Shown here: in pieces, positions 37,506 through 49,972 of the stretch
Numbering within the stretch: the stretch's first letter is position 1
How the letters are laid out: each line of letters starts with the position of its first letter
Source of the DNA: Ampullaceana balthica
Lineage: Eukaryota > Mollusca > Gastropoda > Lymnaeidae
Length of the DNA: 64,000 nucleotides
Reading direction: 5' to 3'
NCBI GenBank assembly: GCA_944989445.1
Contig: CALYLW010000135.1
Span: forward strand, 1,296,217 to 1,360,216
The notes under the pieces: model-generated
What the model was told of the DNA's origin: nothing
What the model saw: only the letters and a program-made list of their open reading frames with translations
The model's database searches: none
Made by a program: the position numbers and the translations under genes

Positions 37506-39456
37506 AAGAAGTAGATGACGTATCAGTCATGAAGTAGATGACGTTGTATCAGTCATGAAGTAGATGACGTATCAGTCATGAAGTAGATGACGTTGTATCT
37601 GTCATGAAGTAGATGACGTTGTATCTGTCATGAAGTAGATGACGTATCAGTCATGAAGTAGATGACGTTGTATCTGTCATGAAGTAGATGACGTTGTATC
37701 TGTCATGAAGTAGATGACGTTGTATCAGTCATGAAGTAGATGACGTTGTATCTGTCATGAAGTAGATGACGTTGTATCAGTCATGAAGTAGATGACGTAT
37801 CAGTCATGAAGTAGATGACGTTGTATCTGTCATGAAGTAGATGACGTTGTATCAGTCATGAAGTAGATGACGTTGTATCTGTCATGAAGTAGATGACGTT
37901 GTATCAGTCATGAAGTAGAGGACGTTGTATCAGTCATGAAGTAGATGACGTTGTATCAGTCATGAAGTAGATGACGTTGTATCAGTCATGAAGTAGATGA
38001 CGTTGTATCTGTCATGAAGTAGATGACGTTGTATCAGTCATGAAGTAGATGACGTATCAGTCATGAAGTAGATGACGTTGTATCTGTCATGAAGTATATG
38101 ACGTTGTATCAGTCATGAAGTAGATGACGTTGTATCAGTCATGAAGTAGATGACGTTGTATCAGTCATGAAGTAGATGACGTTGTATCAGTCATGAAGTA
38201 GATGACGTTGTATCTGTCATGAAGTAGATGACGTTGTATCAGTCATGAAGTAGATGACGTTGTATCTGTCATGAAGTAGATGACGTTGTATCTGTCATGA
38301 AGTAGATGACGTTGTATCAGTCATGAAGTAGATGACGTTGTATCTGTCATGAAGTAGATGACGTTGTATCTGTCATGAAGTAGATGACGTTGCATCAGTC
38401 ATGAAGTAGATGACGTTGTATCAGTCATGAAGTAGATGACGTTGTATCAGTCATGAAGTAGATGACGTTGTATCAGTCATGAAGTAGATAACGTTGCATC
38501 AGTCATGAAGTAGATGACGTTGTATCAGTCATGAAGTAGATAACGTTGCATCAGTCATGAAGTAGATGACGTTGTATCAGTCATGAAGTAGATGACGTTG
38601 TATCAGTCATGAAGTAGATGACGTTGCATCAGTCATGAAGTAGATGACATTGCATCAGTCATGAAGTAGATGACGTTGTATCAGTCATGAAGTAGATGAC
38701 GTTGTATCAGTCATGAAGTAGATGACGTTGTAACAGTCATGAAGTAGATGACGTTGTATCAGTCATGAAGTAGATGACGTTGTATCAGTCATGAAGTAGA
38801 TGACGTTGTATCAGTCATGAAGTAGATGACGTTGTATCAGTCATGAAGTAGATGACGTTGTATCAGTCATGAAGTAGATGACGTTGTATCAGTCATGAAG
38901 TAGATGACGTTGTATCAGTCATGAAGTAGATGACGTTGTATCAGTCATGAAGTAGATGACGTTGTATCAGTCATGAAGTAGATGACGTTGTATCAGTCAT
39001 GAAGTAGATGACGTTGTATCAGTCATGAAGTAGATGACGTTGTATCAGTCATGAAGTAGATGACGTTGTATCAGTCATGAAGTAGATGACGTTGTATCAG
39101 TCATGAAGTAGATGACGTTGTATCTGTCATGAAGTAGATGACGTTGTATCAGTCATGAAGTAGATGACGTTGTATCAGTCATGACGTAGATGACGTTGTA
39201 TCAGTCATGAAGTAGATGACGTTGTATCAGTCATGAAGTAGATGACGTTGTATCAGTCATGAAGTAGATGACGTTGTATCAGTCATGAAGTAGATGACGT
39301 TGTATCAGTCATGAAGTAGATGACGTTGTATCAGTCATGAAGTAGATGACGTTGTATCAGTCATGAAGTAGATAACGTTGCATCAGTCATGAAGTAGATG
39401 ACGTTGTATCAGTCATGAAGTAGATGACGTTGTATCAGTCATGAAGTAGATGACGT
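37506..39456. repeat. 26-bp minisatellite with 23-bp variants
   Basis: About 76 copies with core gtagatgacgttgtatcagt plus catgaa. A 23-bp variant lacking ttg is confined to the left part (before about 38060). Gcatc variants cluster at 38390-38650, and the right 700 bp is almost uniform. Every unit carries a TGACGT half-site. Confidence 0.96.
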
Positions 39457-39895
39457 TTCACTTGTAAATATTCTCACCACCCTCCACCCTGATAAAGGGC
39501 CAAATTTCTTTTTCCTTAATTGTATAACATGTTTGAAAGCGTTCTGTAGCTGCTCTATAAAAACCCACAACACTTTCCCACCCTCGTTCAACGCCGCTGT
39601 ATAAGACTTGGCTTAAAGGATTACCTAACGGCCATTGAGGGGGGAGGATAGGGTTAATAAATAGTATCGTGGGATTGTCATGACTGAGGTGCCCGGGCAA
39701 CTGTAGACAGATACATTACGTGTGAAGGATTATTGGACAGCTGCAATCAATGCGATGGTGGGGTGTCGCGTGTTCTTTTAATAAGTGGCCTGGGAGATGA
39801 GAGCACGTCGTTTTATACTGGGCAAGGGGAGGGGGGTATGTGGCTGACATGTATGTGGGTATGTCATTGAAATACATTCACTTTAATACAAAAAC
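39457..39895. other. Unique spacer
   Basis: Normal-complexity sequence with a minus-strand frame at 39458-39700 of no recognisable family. Confidence 0.5.
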
Positions 39896-42840
39896 ATAAG
39901 TGTCATGTTAGCCAGGCTCACTAGATATAAGTGTCATGTTAGCCAGGCTCACTAGATATAAGTGTCATGTTAGCCAGGCTCACTAGATATAAGTGTCATG
40001 TTAGCCAGGCTCACTAGATATAAGTGTCATGTTAGCCAGGCTCACTAGATATAAGTGTCATGTTAGCCAGGCTCACTAGATATAAGTGTCATGTTAGCCA
40101 GGCTCACTAGATATAAGTGTCATGTTAGCCAGGCTCACTAGATATAAGTGTCATGTTAGCCAGGCTCACTAGATATAAGTGTCATGTTAGCCAGGCTCAC
40201 TAGATATAAGTGTCATGTTAGCCAGGCTCACTAGATATAAGTGTCATGTTAGCCAGGCTCACTAGATATAAGTGTCATGTTAGCCAGGCTCACTAGATAT
40301 AAGTGTCATGTTAGCCAGGCTCACTAGATATAAGTGTCATGTTAGCCAGGCTCACTAGATATAAGTGTCATGTTAGCCAGGCTCACTAGATATAAGTGTC
40401 ATGTTAGCCAGGCTCACTAGATATAAGTGTCATGTTAGCCAGGCTCACTAGATATAAGTGTCATGTTAGCCAGGCTCACTAGATATAAGTGTCATGTTAG
40501 CCAGGCTCACTAGATATAAGTGTCATGTTAGCCAGGCTCACTAGATATAAGTGTCATGTTAGCCAGGCTCACTAGATATAAGTGTCATGTTAGCCAGGCT
40601 CACTAGATATAAGTGTCATGTTAGCCAGGCTCACTAGATATAAGTGTCATGTTAGCCAGGCTCACTAGATATAAGTGTCATGTTAGCCAGGCTCACTAGA
40701 TATAAGTGTCATGTTAGCCAGGCTCACTAGATATAAGTGTCATGTTAGCCAGGCTCACTAGATATAAGTGTCATGTTAGCCAGGCTCACTAGATATAAGT
40801 GTCATGTTAGCCAGGCTCACTAGATATAAGTGTCATGTTAGCCAGGCTCACTAGATATAAGTGTCATGTTAGCCAGGCTCACTAGATATAAGTGTCATGT
40901 TAGCCAGGCTCACTAGATATAAGTGTCATGTTAGCCAGGCTCACTAGATATAAGTGTCATGTTAGCCAGGCTCACTAGATATAAGTGTCATGTTAGCCAG
41001 GCTCACTAGATATAAGTGTCATGTTAGCCAGGCTCACTAGATATAAGTGTCATGTTAGCCAGGCTCACTAGATATAAGTGTCATGTTAGCCAGGCTCACT
41101 AGATATAAGTGTCATGTTAGCCAGGCTCACTAGATATAAGTGTCATGTTAGCCAGGCTCACTAGATATAAGTGTCATGTTAGCCAGGCTCACTAGATATA
41201 AGTGTCATGTTAGCCAGGCTCACTAGATATAAGTGTCATGTTAGCCAGGCTCACTAGATATAAGTGTCATGTTAGCCAGGCTCACTAGATATAAGTGTCA
41301 TGTTAGCCAGGCTCACTAGATATTAGTGTCATGTTAGCCAGGCTCACTAGATATAAGTGTCATGTTAGCCAGGCTCACTAGATATAAGTGTCATGTTAGC
41401 CAGGCTCACTAGATATAAGTGTCATGTTAGCCAGGCTCACTAGATATAAGTGTCATGTTAGCCAGGCTCACTAGATATAAGTGTCATGTTAGCCAGGCTC
41501 ACTAGATATAAGTGTCATGTTAGCCAGGCTCACTAGATATAAGTGTCATGTTAGCCAGGCTCACTAGATATAAGTGTCATGTTAGCCAGGCTCACTAGAT
41601 ATAAGTGTCATGTTAGCCAGGCTCACTAGATATAAGTGTCATGTTAGCCAGGCTCACTAGATATAAGTGTCATGTTAGCCAGGCTCACTAGATATAAGTG
41701 TCATGTTAGCCAGGCTCACTAGATATAAGTGTCATGTTAGCCAGGCTCACTAGATATAAGTGTCATGTTAGCCAGGCTCACTAGATATAAGTGTCATGTT
41801 AGCCAGGCTCACTAGATATAAGTGTCATGTTAGCCAGGCTCACTAGATATAAGTGTCATGTTAGCCAGGCTCACTAGATATAAGTGTCATGTTAGCCAGG
41901 CTCACTAGATATAAGTGTCATGTTAGCCAGGCTCACTAGATATAAGTGTCATGTTAGCCAGGCTCACTAGATATAAGTGTCATGTTAGCCAGGCTCACTA
42001 GATATTAGTGTCATGTTAGCCAGGCTCACTAGATATAAGTGTCATGTTAGCCAGGCTCACTAGATATAAGTGTCATGTTAGCCAGGCTCACTAGATATAA
42101 GTGTCATGTTAGCCAGGCTCACTAGATATAAGTGTCATGTTAGCCAGGCTCACTAGATATAAGTGTCATGTTAGCCAGGCTCACTAGATATTAGTGTCAT
42201 GTTAGCCAGGCTCACTAGATATAAGTGTCATGTTAGCCAGGCTCACTAGATATAAGTGTCATGTTAGCCAGGCTCACTAGATATAAGTGTCATGTTAGCC
42301 AGGCTCACTAGATATAAGTGTCATGTTAGCCAGGCTCACTAGATATAAGTGTCATGTTAGCCAGGCTCACTAGATATAAGTGTCATGTTAGCCAGGCTCA
42401 CTAGATATAAGTGTCATGTTAGCCAGGCTCACTAGATATAAGTGTCATGTTAGCCAGGCTCACTAGATATAAGTGTCATGTTAGCCAGGCTCACTAGATA
42501 TAAGTGTCATGTTAGCCAGGCTCACTAGATATAAGTGTCATGTTAGCCAGGCTCACTAGATATAAGTGTCATGTTAGCCAGGCTCACTAGATATAAGTGT
42601 CATGTTAGCCAGGCTCACTAGATATAAGTGTCATGTTAGCCAGGCTCACTAGATATAAGTGTCATGTTAGCCAGGCTCACTAGATATAAGTGTCATGTTA
42701 GCCAGGCTCACTAGATATAAGTGTCATGTTAGCCAGGCTCACTAGATATAAGTGTCATGTTAGCCAGGCTCACTAGATATAAGTGTCATGTTAGCCAGGC
42801 TCACTAGATATAAGTGTCATGTTAGCCAGGCTCACTAGAT
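39896..42840. repeat. 31-bp minisatellite, 95 near-identical copies
   Basis: 2945 bp, exactly 95 units of 31 bp (ataagtgtcatgttagccag then gctcactagat) with no indel. I see only three differences, all the same A-to-T change at unit position 3, at 41324, 42006 and 42192 (units 47, 69 and 75). It ends abruptly at both sides. Such uniformity indicates very recent expansion or homogenisation, or an assembly effect. Confidence 0.98.
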
Positions 42841-42885
42841 ATTATTAGAAGACATTTTCTATCAGAGACCGCTAGGCAGCGCAAT

Positions 42886-43140
42886 CAAAACTATAAGAAC
42901 AACTACAAACACATCTATAAGCACAATTATAAACACAACTTTAAACACAATTATAAACACAATTATAAACACAATTATAAACACAATTACAAACCAAACT
43001 TTAAACACATCTATAAACACAATTACAAACACAACTATAAACACAATTATAAACACAACTATAAACACAATTATAAACACAATTATAAACACAACTATAA
43101 ACACAATTATAAACAGAACTATAAATGCAATTATATAAAC
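42886..43140. repeat. 12-bp AT-rich minisatellite
   Basis: About 20 copies of aattataaacac / aactataaacac. Minus-strand hydrophobic frames (FIIVFIVVFIIV) look like membrane proteins but are repeat artefacts. Confidence 0.93.
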
Positions 43141-43221
43141 AACGAGTCCCACTACTTGACACAGGTAATCGAACGAGAAAAATTATCATAAATTTTGCCG
43201 CCAGTTCAGTCATCCATTTGG

Positions 43222-43408
43222 CAGGGCCGGTCTTAGCAATTGCGGGACCCTATGAGGCTTAGTATGCTAAACTGATTGGGCGGGGCCAAGTTTGGGTAGG
43301 GATAACGATTTAATAAGGATAATAATAGAAAATTAAAATTTGTGGGGCCTATGAAAGCGCGGGGCCCACTGCGGCCGCATAGGTTGCAGTGGATTAAGAA
43401 CGGCCCTG
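43222..43408. mobile_element. 187-bp hAT-like MITE
   Basis: Ends are cagggccggtcttag (left) and ctaagaacggccctg-type (right, read as taagaacggccctg), forming terminal inverted repeats with one mismatch in the first 15 bases. The flanks ccatttgg (43214-43221) and cattttgg (43409-43416) match at 7 of 8 positions, consistent with an aged 8-bp target duplication. The interior has gcggggcccactgcggccgc. No coding capacity. Confidence 0.7.
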
Positions 43409-43630
43409 CATTTTGGCAGTGATCGGCAAGCATTCCTCCAAGTCAGGACAAGAAGTTGTATAAAGTCTAAAGTCTAAAACAGCTGGCTGACGAGTTTCCA
43501 CGTAAATATATTATAGAATTGCACCAAAGCGCATTGATCAAGACCTGAAAATATTTCAAACAAGACGGATGTATAACACTGCCTGAAGGAACTCTACCAT
43601 ATAATGTCTAAACTTTGTGCGTGTTCCTCA

Positions 43631-43728
43631 GCTACAGTAGCAGGTCAGTAGAGAGGTTATAGTGGCACTGCCCTAAGCTACAGTAGGTCAGTAGAGAGGT
43701 TACAGTGGCACTGCCCTAAGCTAGAGTA
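43631..43728. repeat. Two-copy direct repeat of about 46/43 bp
   Basis: Ggtcagtagagaggttatag followed by tggcactgccctaagcta is repeated once with small changes, with a third partial copy. Confidence 0.8.
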
Positions 43729-44085
43729 GCAGCCTTTCATATCCGCTCCATTATCAAATCCTTTGATTCTTCAGTTCTGGAAACATAAATTCAGATCTTC
43801 AAGCTTTTTACAGCATGCTTCCTCGAGACATAAACCAGTGCTTTCGTCGACAGCCATGAATCCCACAAATATTCATTGATTTCTACTGGCGAACTCACAA
43901 TGTTGCAAGTTTTTGTATTTCCTTGTCAAGTGTCTTTCCTTCCTTCAACCGATTTTCCAGTTCAAACCAAACGCCGATAGCTTAAAAATAACCAGCGGGT
44001 AAAGGTATTGCACTGATTGAGTGGTTCTGGTAGTTTTGACCTTGGTCATAGTTCGCTCTTTAAATATATTTGTTTCTATGACTCC

Positions 44086-44153
44086 TGTGTGAGGCCCCCA
44101 CTAATCGGAGGCGCTAGGCGGCTGCCTAGTTTGGCTATGCCTAAGGCCGGCCC
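44086..44153. mobile_element. Solo transposon end, same terminal family as 43222-43408
   Basis: The right edge reads gcctaaggccggccctg; its complement begins cagggccggccttag, nearly the same terminus as the 187-bp element. I found no matching opposite end, so it is either a truncated copy or part of a larger rearranged element reaching back towards 43222. Confidence 0.5.
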
Positions 44154-44206
44154 TGGTGTAACAATGATGTCATAAAAACAGTGGGCTTGCTAGTATGTTT
44201 ACTCTT

Positions 44207-44312
44207 TACTAATGAGACTTTATTTATGACATGTCATCTTTTCTAATGAGACTTTATTTATGACATGTCATTTTTTTCTAATCACACTTTATTTATTACA
44301 TGTCTATCTTTT
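44207..44312. repeat. Three-copy direct repeat
   Basis: Taatgagactttatttatga followed by catgtcat, three copies with variable T-rich linkers. Confidence 0.85.
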
Positions 44313-44365
44313 ATTATCTCCTCTGTACTGCTTCGATAAGCATTCAAGGATAGCAGTGATGTAAT

Positions 44366-45410
44366 CTAGTTATACACCAGAGCTGATAGAGGACTTTTCA
44401 ACACTGCCCCCCTACGAGCCAAAACCAAAACGACATATGTCTTAATTCGCGAGCTACTCTTTGCGGATGATGCGGCATTAACAGCACACACAAAAACTGG
44501 TTTGCAACAACTCGTGTCAAGTTTCTCCAATGCCTGCAAAGAATTTGGTCGGTAAATAAGCTTGAAAAAGACAAACATCATGGCCCAAGACACACAACCT
44601 CCTCCTACCATCAATTTCGGTAATGAAAACTTGGAGGTTGTGGACAGCTTCACCTACTTGGGTCCAATGTCTCCAATACACTGTCCGTCGAGGACGAAAT
44701 AAACAGAAGAATTTGCAAGGCATCTGCCACAATGGCTAAATTAATTAAACGGGCAAAACACCAAGTTGACAGAGAACACCAAAGCGTGTCTATTGAGCCT
44801 GCGTCATCAGTACGCTGCTATACGGGAGCGAGACATGGACAACTTTTTTAATTTACTTTTTAAAAAAAGTTAAAATTATAATTATAGATACCATGTGCTT
44901 AATACCTTCCACTTGAGGTGCCTACGTCGCATCCTTGGCATTAAATGGCAGAACAAAGTGCCAAATGGTGAGGTCCTGATGCGCGCCAATAACCAAAGCA
45001 TGTTACCAATCCTTAGTGAAAGACTCCTGAGATGGCTAGGACATGTTAAAAGAATGAGCCCTGGCCGCATCCCCAAGGACCTCCTATATGGAGAACTGGC
45101 ATTGGGAAAGAGGAAGACAGGTTGCCGACGTCTGTGATTTAAAGATGTGCCAGAGGGACATGAAAGCAGCCAGAATACGCACAAGCGACTGGGAGACCGA
45201 TCTACGTGGCACACAGTTGTCAAAGAGGGCGTCATAGTAACCGAGGAGCGAAGTAAGGAGGAGGCTACAGAAAGAAGAGCTAGGAGAAATGCCAAAACAT
45301 TTATTGGAAGCACAGAGTTCGTGTGCAATGGCTGTGGTAGAGACTGTCACTCAAGGATAGGACTGCAAAGCCACACGAGGACAGGACTGTACAGCCACAC
45401 GAGGGAATGA
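44366..45410 (+). pseudogene. Non-LTR retrotransposon reverse transcriptase, 5'-truncated and broken
   Basis: It begins within the palm region: LLFADDAALTAHTKTGLQQL contains the catalytic FADD box (44460-44471). This is followed by ISLKKTNIMAQ and DSFTYLG. From 44895 come LRCLRRILGIKWQ and RWLGHVKRMSPGRIPKDLLY, then EL.GKRKTG, all conserved landmarks downstream of the reverse transcriptase domain. The last frame ends in FVCNGCGRDCHSRIGLQSH, a C-x2-C...H finger-like tail seen in some elements of this group. Stops (for example TAA after EFGR and TGA 45135-45137) and several frame changes (around 44670-44890 and 45150-45200) show it is inactive. About 21 bp in the tail are duplicated (45360-45406). 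Upstream endonuclease and N-terminal parts are absent. Confidence 0.88.
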
Positions 45411-45848
45411 ATGCAACACAACCGAACGGTCTTAATTCACTCACAACACACGTTTGATGTCAACAGCAACGTGTTCCCATCGATAATGTCATCTTGCAAA
45501 CACATCACTCACAATACATGTTTGATGAAAAGTTGCAAGTCACCATCGAGTGTTGCTGTTTTCTTGCCTAGATGCCAGCGAGTGTTTGTCACTGACATCT
45601 TGTTCGGCCATCTTATGACAGATGACAGATAGGAACAGCAGTACATCCGTATTTTCCATTCAAAATTTGAAACTGTCAACAACAAAACATGTTCAATCCA
45701 GACAAACATCAAAGATTTACGTGGTCTCGGGCTGTCAACAATATTATATCTTTTCTATCCGGGATACCACACTGAGCAGAGCCCCCCCCCCTCTCCTCAC
45801 AGACACACAGTGGGGTTTCCTGACCTGAGCTTGTTGAGATGGGGGTAC
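45411..45848. other. Unique spacer
   Basis: Possible short retrotransposon 3' flank at its start, but no poly(A). The frames at 45411-45632 and 45622-45828 have no recognisable content. Confidence 0.5.
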
Positions 45849-45995
45849 AGTCATGGTGTCATGGTGTCATGGTGTTATGGTGTCATGATATTATGTTGTC
45901 ACGATGTCATGGTGTCATGTGTCATGGTGTCATGAAGTCATGGTGTCATGAAGTCATGTGTCATGATGTCATGGTGTCATGATGTCATGGTGTCC
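45849..45995. repeat. 8-bp minisatellite
   Basis: About 18 units of tcatggtg with variants tcatgatg and tcatgaag and two shortened copies. Confidence 0.92.
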
Positions 45996-46033
45996 TCTCA
46001 CCCATGTGTAATCAGATCATCCATGTGTTATGA

Positions 46034-46436
46034 CAATCTATATCCAATACAAACTATATCCAATACAATCTTTATCCAATACAATCTATATCCAATACAA
46101 TCTATATCCAATACAATCTATATCCAATACAATCTATATCCTATACAATATACATCCAATACAATATATATCCAATACAATCTATATCCAATACAATCTA
46201 TATCCAATACAATCTATATCCAATACAATCTATATCCAATACAATCTATATCCAATACAATCTATATTCAATATAATCTATATCCAATACAATCTATATC
46301 CAATACAATCTTTGATCCAATACAATCTATATCCAATACAATCTATATCCAATACAATCTTTGATCCAATACAATCTATATCCAATACAATCTATATCCA
46401 ATACAATCTATATCCAATACAATCTATGATCCACTA
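46034..46436. repeat. 16-bp minisatellite
   Basis: About 25 copies of atatccaatacaatct. Plus-strand IQYNLYPIQS frames are artefacts. Confidence 0.95.
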
Positions 46437-46506
46437 TAATAAGTCAAGAATGTTATTGTTTTCCAAAACTATTTTTTTAAATTGGAGATTTGTAAATTGG
46501 AAGCAT

Positions 46507-46539
46507 TTCTGTCGGTCTGTCTGTCTGTCTGTCTGTCTA

Positions 46540-46587
<48 letters not shown>

Positions 46588-46611
46588 GCTCGCCCTCTCT
46601 CTCTCTGTCAC

Positions 46612-46649
<38 letters not shown>

Positions 46650-46680
46650 TCCCTCTCTCTCTATCTCTCGCTCTGTCTTA
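46507..46680. repeat. (CTGT)n followed by (CT)n microsatellite
   Basis: Tetranucleotide ctgt repeats to about 46569, then imperfect ct dinucleotides to 46675. Confidence 0.95.
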
Positions 46681-46847
46681 TTGTTTTTGTCTTTCCTCAT
46701 GATGTGTCCTTACCATATCTATTTACTATATAGGATTGTTTTGTTTCTTGTCATATAAATTCACTGTCATAATGTCAAAGGTCTTTCCATGTTCATACAT
46801 ATAATGTAGAGAAATAAGACTGCTATTAAACATGGCAATTCTGAGTG

Positions 46848-47512
46848 TTGCTATCTGGTCAGAGTGCTACTATCTGGTCAGAGTGTTCCTATCTGGTCAG
46901 AGTGTTCCTATCTGGTCAGAGTGTTGCTATCTGGTCAGAGTGTTCCTATCTGGTCAGAGTGTTGCTATCTGGTCAGAGTGTTGCAATCTGGTCAGTGTTG
47001 CTATCTGGTCAGAGGGTTGCTATCTGGTCAGAGTGTTGCTATCTGGTCAGAGTGTTCCTATCTGGTCAGAGTGTTCCTATCTGGTCAGAGTGTTGCTATC
47101 TGGTCAGAGTGTTCCTATCTGGTCAGAGTGTTGCTATCTGGTCAGAGTGTTCCTATCTGGTCAGAGTGTTCCTATCTGGTCAGAGTGTTCCTATCTGGTC
47201 AGAGTGTTGCTATCTGGTCAGAGTGTTGCTATCTGGTCAGAGTGTTGCAATCTGGTCAGTGTTGCTATCTGGTCAGAGTGTTGCAATCTGGTCAGTGTTG
47301 CTATCTGGTCAGAGGGTTGCTATCTGGTCAGAGTGTTCCTATCTGGTCAGAGTGTTGCAATCTGGTCAGTGTTGCTATCTGGTCAGAGTGTTGCAATCTG
47401 GTCAGTGTTGCTATCTGGTCAGAGGGTTGCTATCTGGTCAGAGTGTTGCTATCTAGTCAGTGTTACTAACTGGTCAGAGTGTTGCTATCTGGTCAGTGTT
47501 ACTAACTGGTCA
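46848..47512. repeat. 19-bp minisatellite
   Basis: About 36 copies of tatctggtcagagtgttgc or the ttcc form, with 14-bp shortened copies lacking gagtg-like segments. Block order is partly duplicated (about 46970-47000 and 47240-47300). The long overlapping plus-strand frames (SECCYLVRVLLSGQ) are artefacts. Confidence 0.95.
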
Positions 47513-47850
47513 GCACATGAGTGCCTAATCTAAACCCGTGGACAGTTCATCATTCCCTAATGACGCCGTTAATGTATGTGTTGATAAAAGCAGTCTCATC
47601 ACCTTTATGTTAAAAGGTGGTGCATGTATGTAAATGCATAAAATAAAAACAGGGTATTAGTAGGCCTGACAGGACGTAACACAACAGCGAACGTTTCGGC
47701 AAAGAGCCTTCTTCAACGGACAAATAGTACACAAATGAAACGAATAAAACGAAATAATAGAAAAAAACACTTAGCTGCGGTGAAATCCAAGTAGTCCAGT
47801 AAAGTATGCATGTATGTATAGGTCTGACTGACAAGAAGTCTACCAATATC
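47513..47850. other. Spacer with a retroelement-like motif
   Basis: On the minus strand, about 47722-47675 reads gttgaagaaggctctttgcc then gaaacgttcgctg. This gaagaaggctc...gccgaaacg pattern is common near ends of animal retroelements, and I associate it with Penelope-like elements. No reverse transcriptase frame adjoins it. The assignment is from memory of the motif and is weak. Confidence 0.35.
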
Positions 47851-48610
47851 AGTTACTTCAAACTGCAAGGTGTATAAGTTACTTCAACCTGCCAGGTGTA
47901 TAGTGAATAAGTTACTTCAACCTACCAGGTGTATAAGTTACTTCAACCTGCCAGTTGTATAAGTTACTTCAAGCTGCCAGGTGTATAAGTTACTTCAACC
48001 TGCCAGGTGTATAAGTTACTTCAACCTGCCAGGTGTATAAGTTACTTTAACCTGCCAGTTGTATAAGTTACTTCAACCTGCCAGTTGTATAAGTTACTTC
48101 AACCTGCCAGGTGTATAAGTTACTTCAACCTGCCAGTTGTATAAGTTACTTCAACCTGCCAGGTGTATAAGTTACTTCAACCTGCCAGTTGTATAAGTTA
48201 CTTCAACCTGCCAGGTGTATAAGTTACTTCAACCTGCCAGGTGTATAAGTTACTTCAACCTGCCAGGTGTATAAGTTACTTCAACCTGCCAGTTGTATAA
48301 GTTACTTCAACCTGCCAGTTGTATAAGTTACTTCAACCTGCCAGGTGTATAAGTTACTTCAACCTGCCAGGTGTATAAGTTACTTCAATCTGCCAGGTGT
48401 ATAAGTTACTTCAACCTGCCAGTTGTATAAGTTACTTCAACCTGCCAGGTGTATAAGTTACTTCAACCTGCCAGGTGTATAAGTTACTTCAACCTGCCAG
48501 TTGTATAAGTTACTTCAACCTGACAGGTGTATAAGTTACTTCAACCTGCCAGGTGTATAAGTTACTTCAACCTGCCAGTTGTATAAGTTACTTCAACCTG
48601 CCAGGTGTAC
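47851..48610. repeat. 26-bp minisatellite
   Basis: About 29 copies of a 26-bp unit with core aagttacttcaacctgccag; two forms end in gtgtat or ttgtat, mixed irregularly. Confidence 0.95.
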
Positions 48611-49383
48611 TCGTATTATGCAAGTGACAACTCCACACCCCCCCCCGACATCCTCCCCACCCACCACTCCCCCCCCAACCACTCCCCCCCACCACGTCAT
48701 GTTCTTTAACTTTCAATATTTAAAATCACTCATCCATCCAGACCCGAGTCGATGTGGGAGGGAGGGGGGGAAGGGGGAGGGAGGGAACCCCCGCTGCAGT
48801 AGAGGCGGGAACGCGAACGTCCAAACAGAGGAGACGTCGATGCGATGTGCCCTCGTGTTTGCCTCGTGTCTTGGCTGACAGCTCGTGGCAGAAGACACTC
48901 GCCGAGACGACCAAAGTTATCGTCCGTTACAGCAGTCAAGCAGACGACAGCCACGAGTAAGCGTGTCCGCGTCTGTCGTTTTTTTTCTTGGATTATATAA
49001 TCATTAATCCAACAGTCGAGGCGGCGGCTTTAGGAAGACAGTGACGAAACAGGGTTAGTGGAATAATCTCTTAGTGGAATAATCTCTTAGTCCATCTGAT
49101 GTTTAGCTTGAGTGACAAACAGATTTTGTTGAATTATCTGTAAGAAGATACAATGTTTTACGTAAGTGACTAAACGGGTTTCTTTGAATAATCTCGTTGA
49201 TGAAAAGTTTTACCTGTGTTGTTTAGACTTCTGTTTATCTCTTAAACTCATTTACAACATCAGTTCTGAATCTTTGTCCAAATAACAACAGTCTGAAAGG
49301 TACAAATGTGTTGTTGAAGTTTGAAGTGATATGTATTTGACATTTTCTGGTTATAGTCTCCACTATTCTGACATCTAACAACC
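48611..49383. other. Spacer with C-rich and G-rich tracts and CpG-rich segment
   Basis: 48640-48695 is a C-run tract. 48752-48792 has G runs (gggagggaggggggg, then aagggggagggaggg) that could form a G-quadruplex. 48790-48985 is CpG-rich with ordinary complexity and ends near gagtaagcg, which could be a splice donor, so a non-coding first exon or promoter is possible but unproven. 49000-49383 is AT-rich. Confidence 0.4.
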
Positions 49384-49972
49384 AACATGTTGGCCATTAA
49401 TAAATACATTTGGTCGTTTGTTTGCCATTAATAAATACATTTGGTCGCTTGCTGGCCATTAATAAATACATTTGGTCGTTTGTTTGCCATTAATAAATAC
49501 ATTTGGTCGCTTGCTGGCCATTAATAAATACATTTGTTCGCTTGTTGGCCATTAATAAATACATTTGGCCGCTAGTTGGCCATTAATAAATACATTTGGT
49601 CGCTTGTTGGCCATTAATAAATACATTTGGCCGCTAGTTGGCCATTAATAAATACATTTGGTCGCTTGTTGGCCATTAATAAATACATTTGGTCGCTTGT
49701 TGGCCATTAATAAATACATTTGGTCGTTTGTTTGCCATTAATAAATACATTTGGTCGCTTGCTGGCCATTAATAAATACATTTGGTCGCTTGTTGGCCAT
49801 TAATAAATACATTTGGCCGCTAGTTGGCCATTAATAAATACATTTGGTCGCTTGTTGGCCATTAATAAATACATTTGGCCGCTAGTTGACCATTAATAAA
49901 TACATTTGGTCGCTTGTTGGCCATTAATAAATACATTTGGTCGTTTGTTGGCCATTAATAAATACACGTGAT
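49384..49972. repeat. 31-bp minisatellite, second family
   Basis: About 19 copies of a unit with core ggccattaataaatacattt plus a variable ggtcgcttgtt / ggccgctagtt tail. A block of variants is duplicated (49420-49560 and 49730-49870). Confidence 0.95.

Noticed and set aside
37506..42840. Regular repeats that might suggest a CRISPR array
   Set aside because: Units are contiguous with no unique spacers, and the context is eukaryotic.
42862..43152. Hydrophobic 96-codon minus-strand frame resembling a membrane protein
   Set aside because: Translation of an AT-rich 12-bp repeat; no signal, domain or non-repetitive body.
46832..47533. Three overlapping plus-strand frames of 201-233 codons
   Set aside because: Phases of a 19-bp repeat; each frame carries the same three peptide phrases in a different order.
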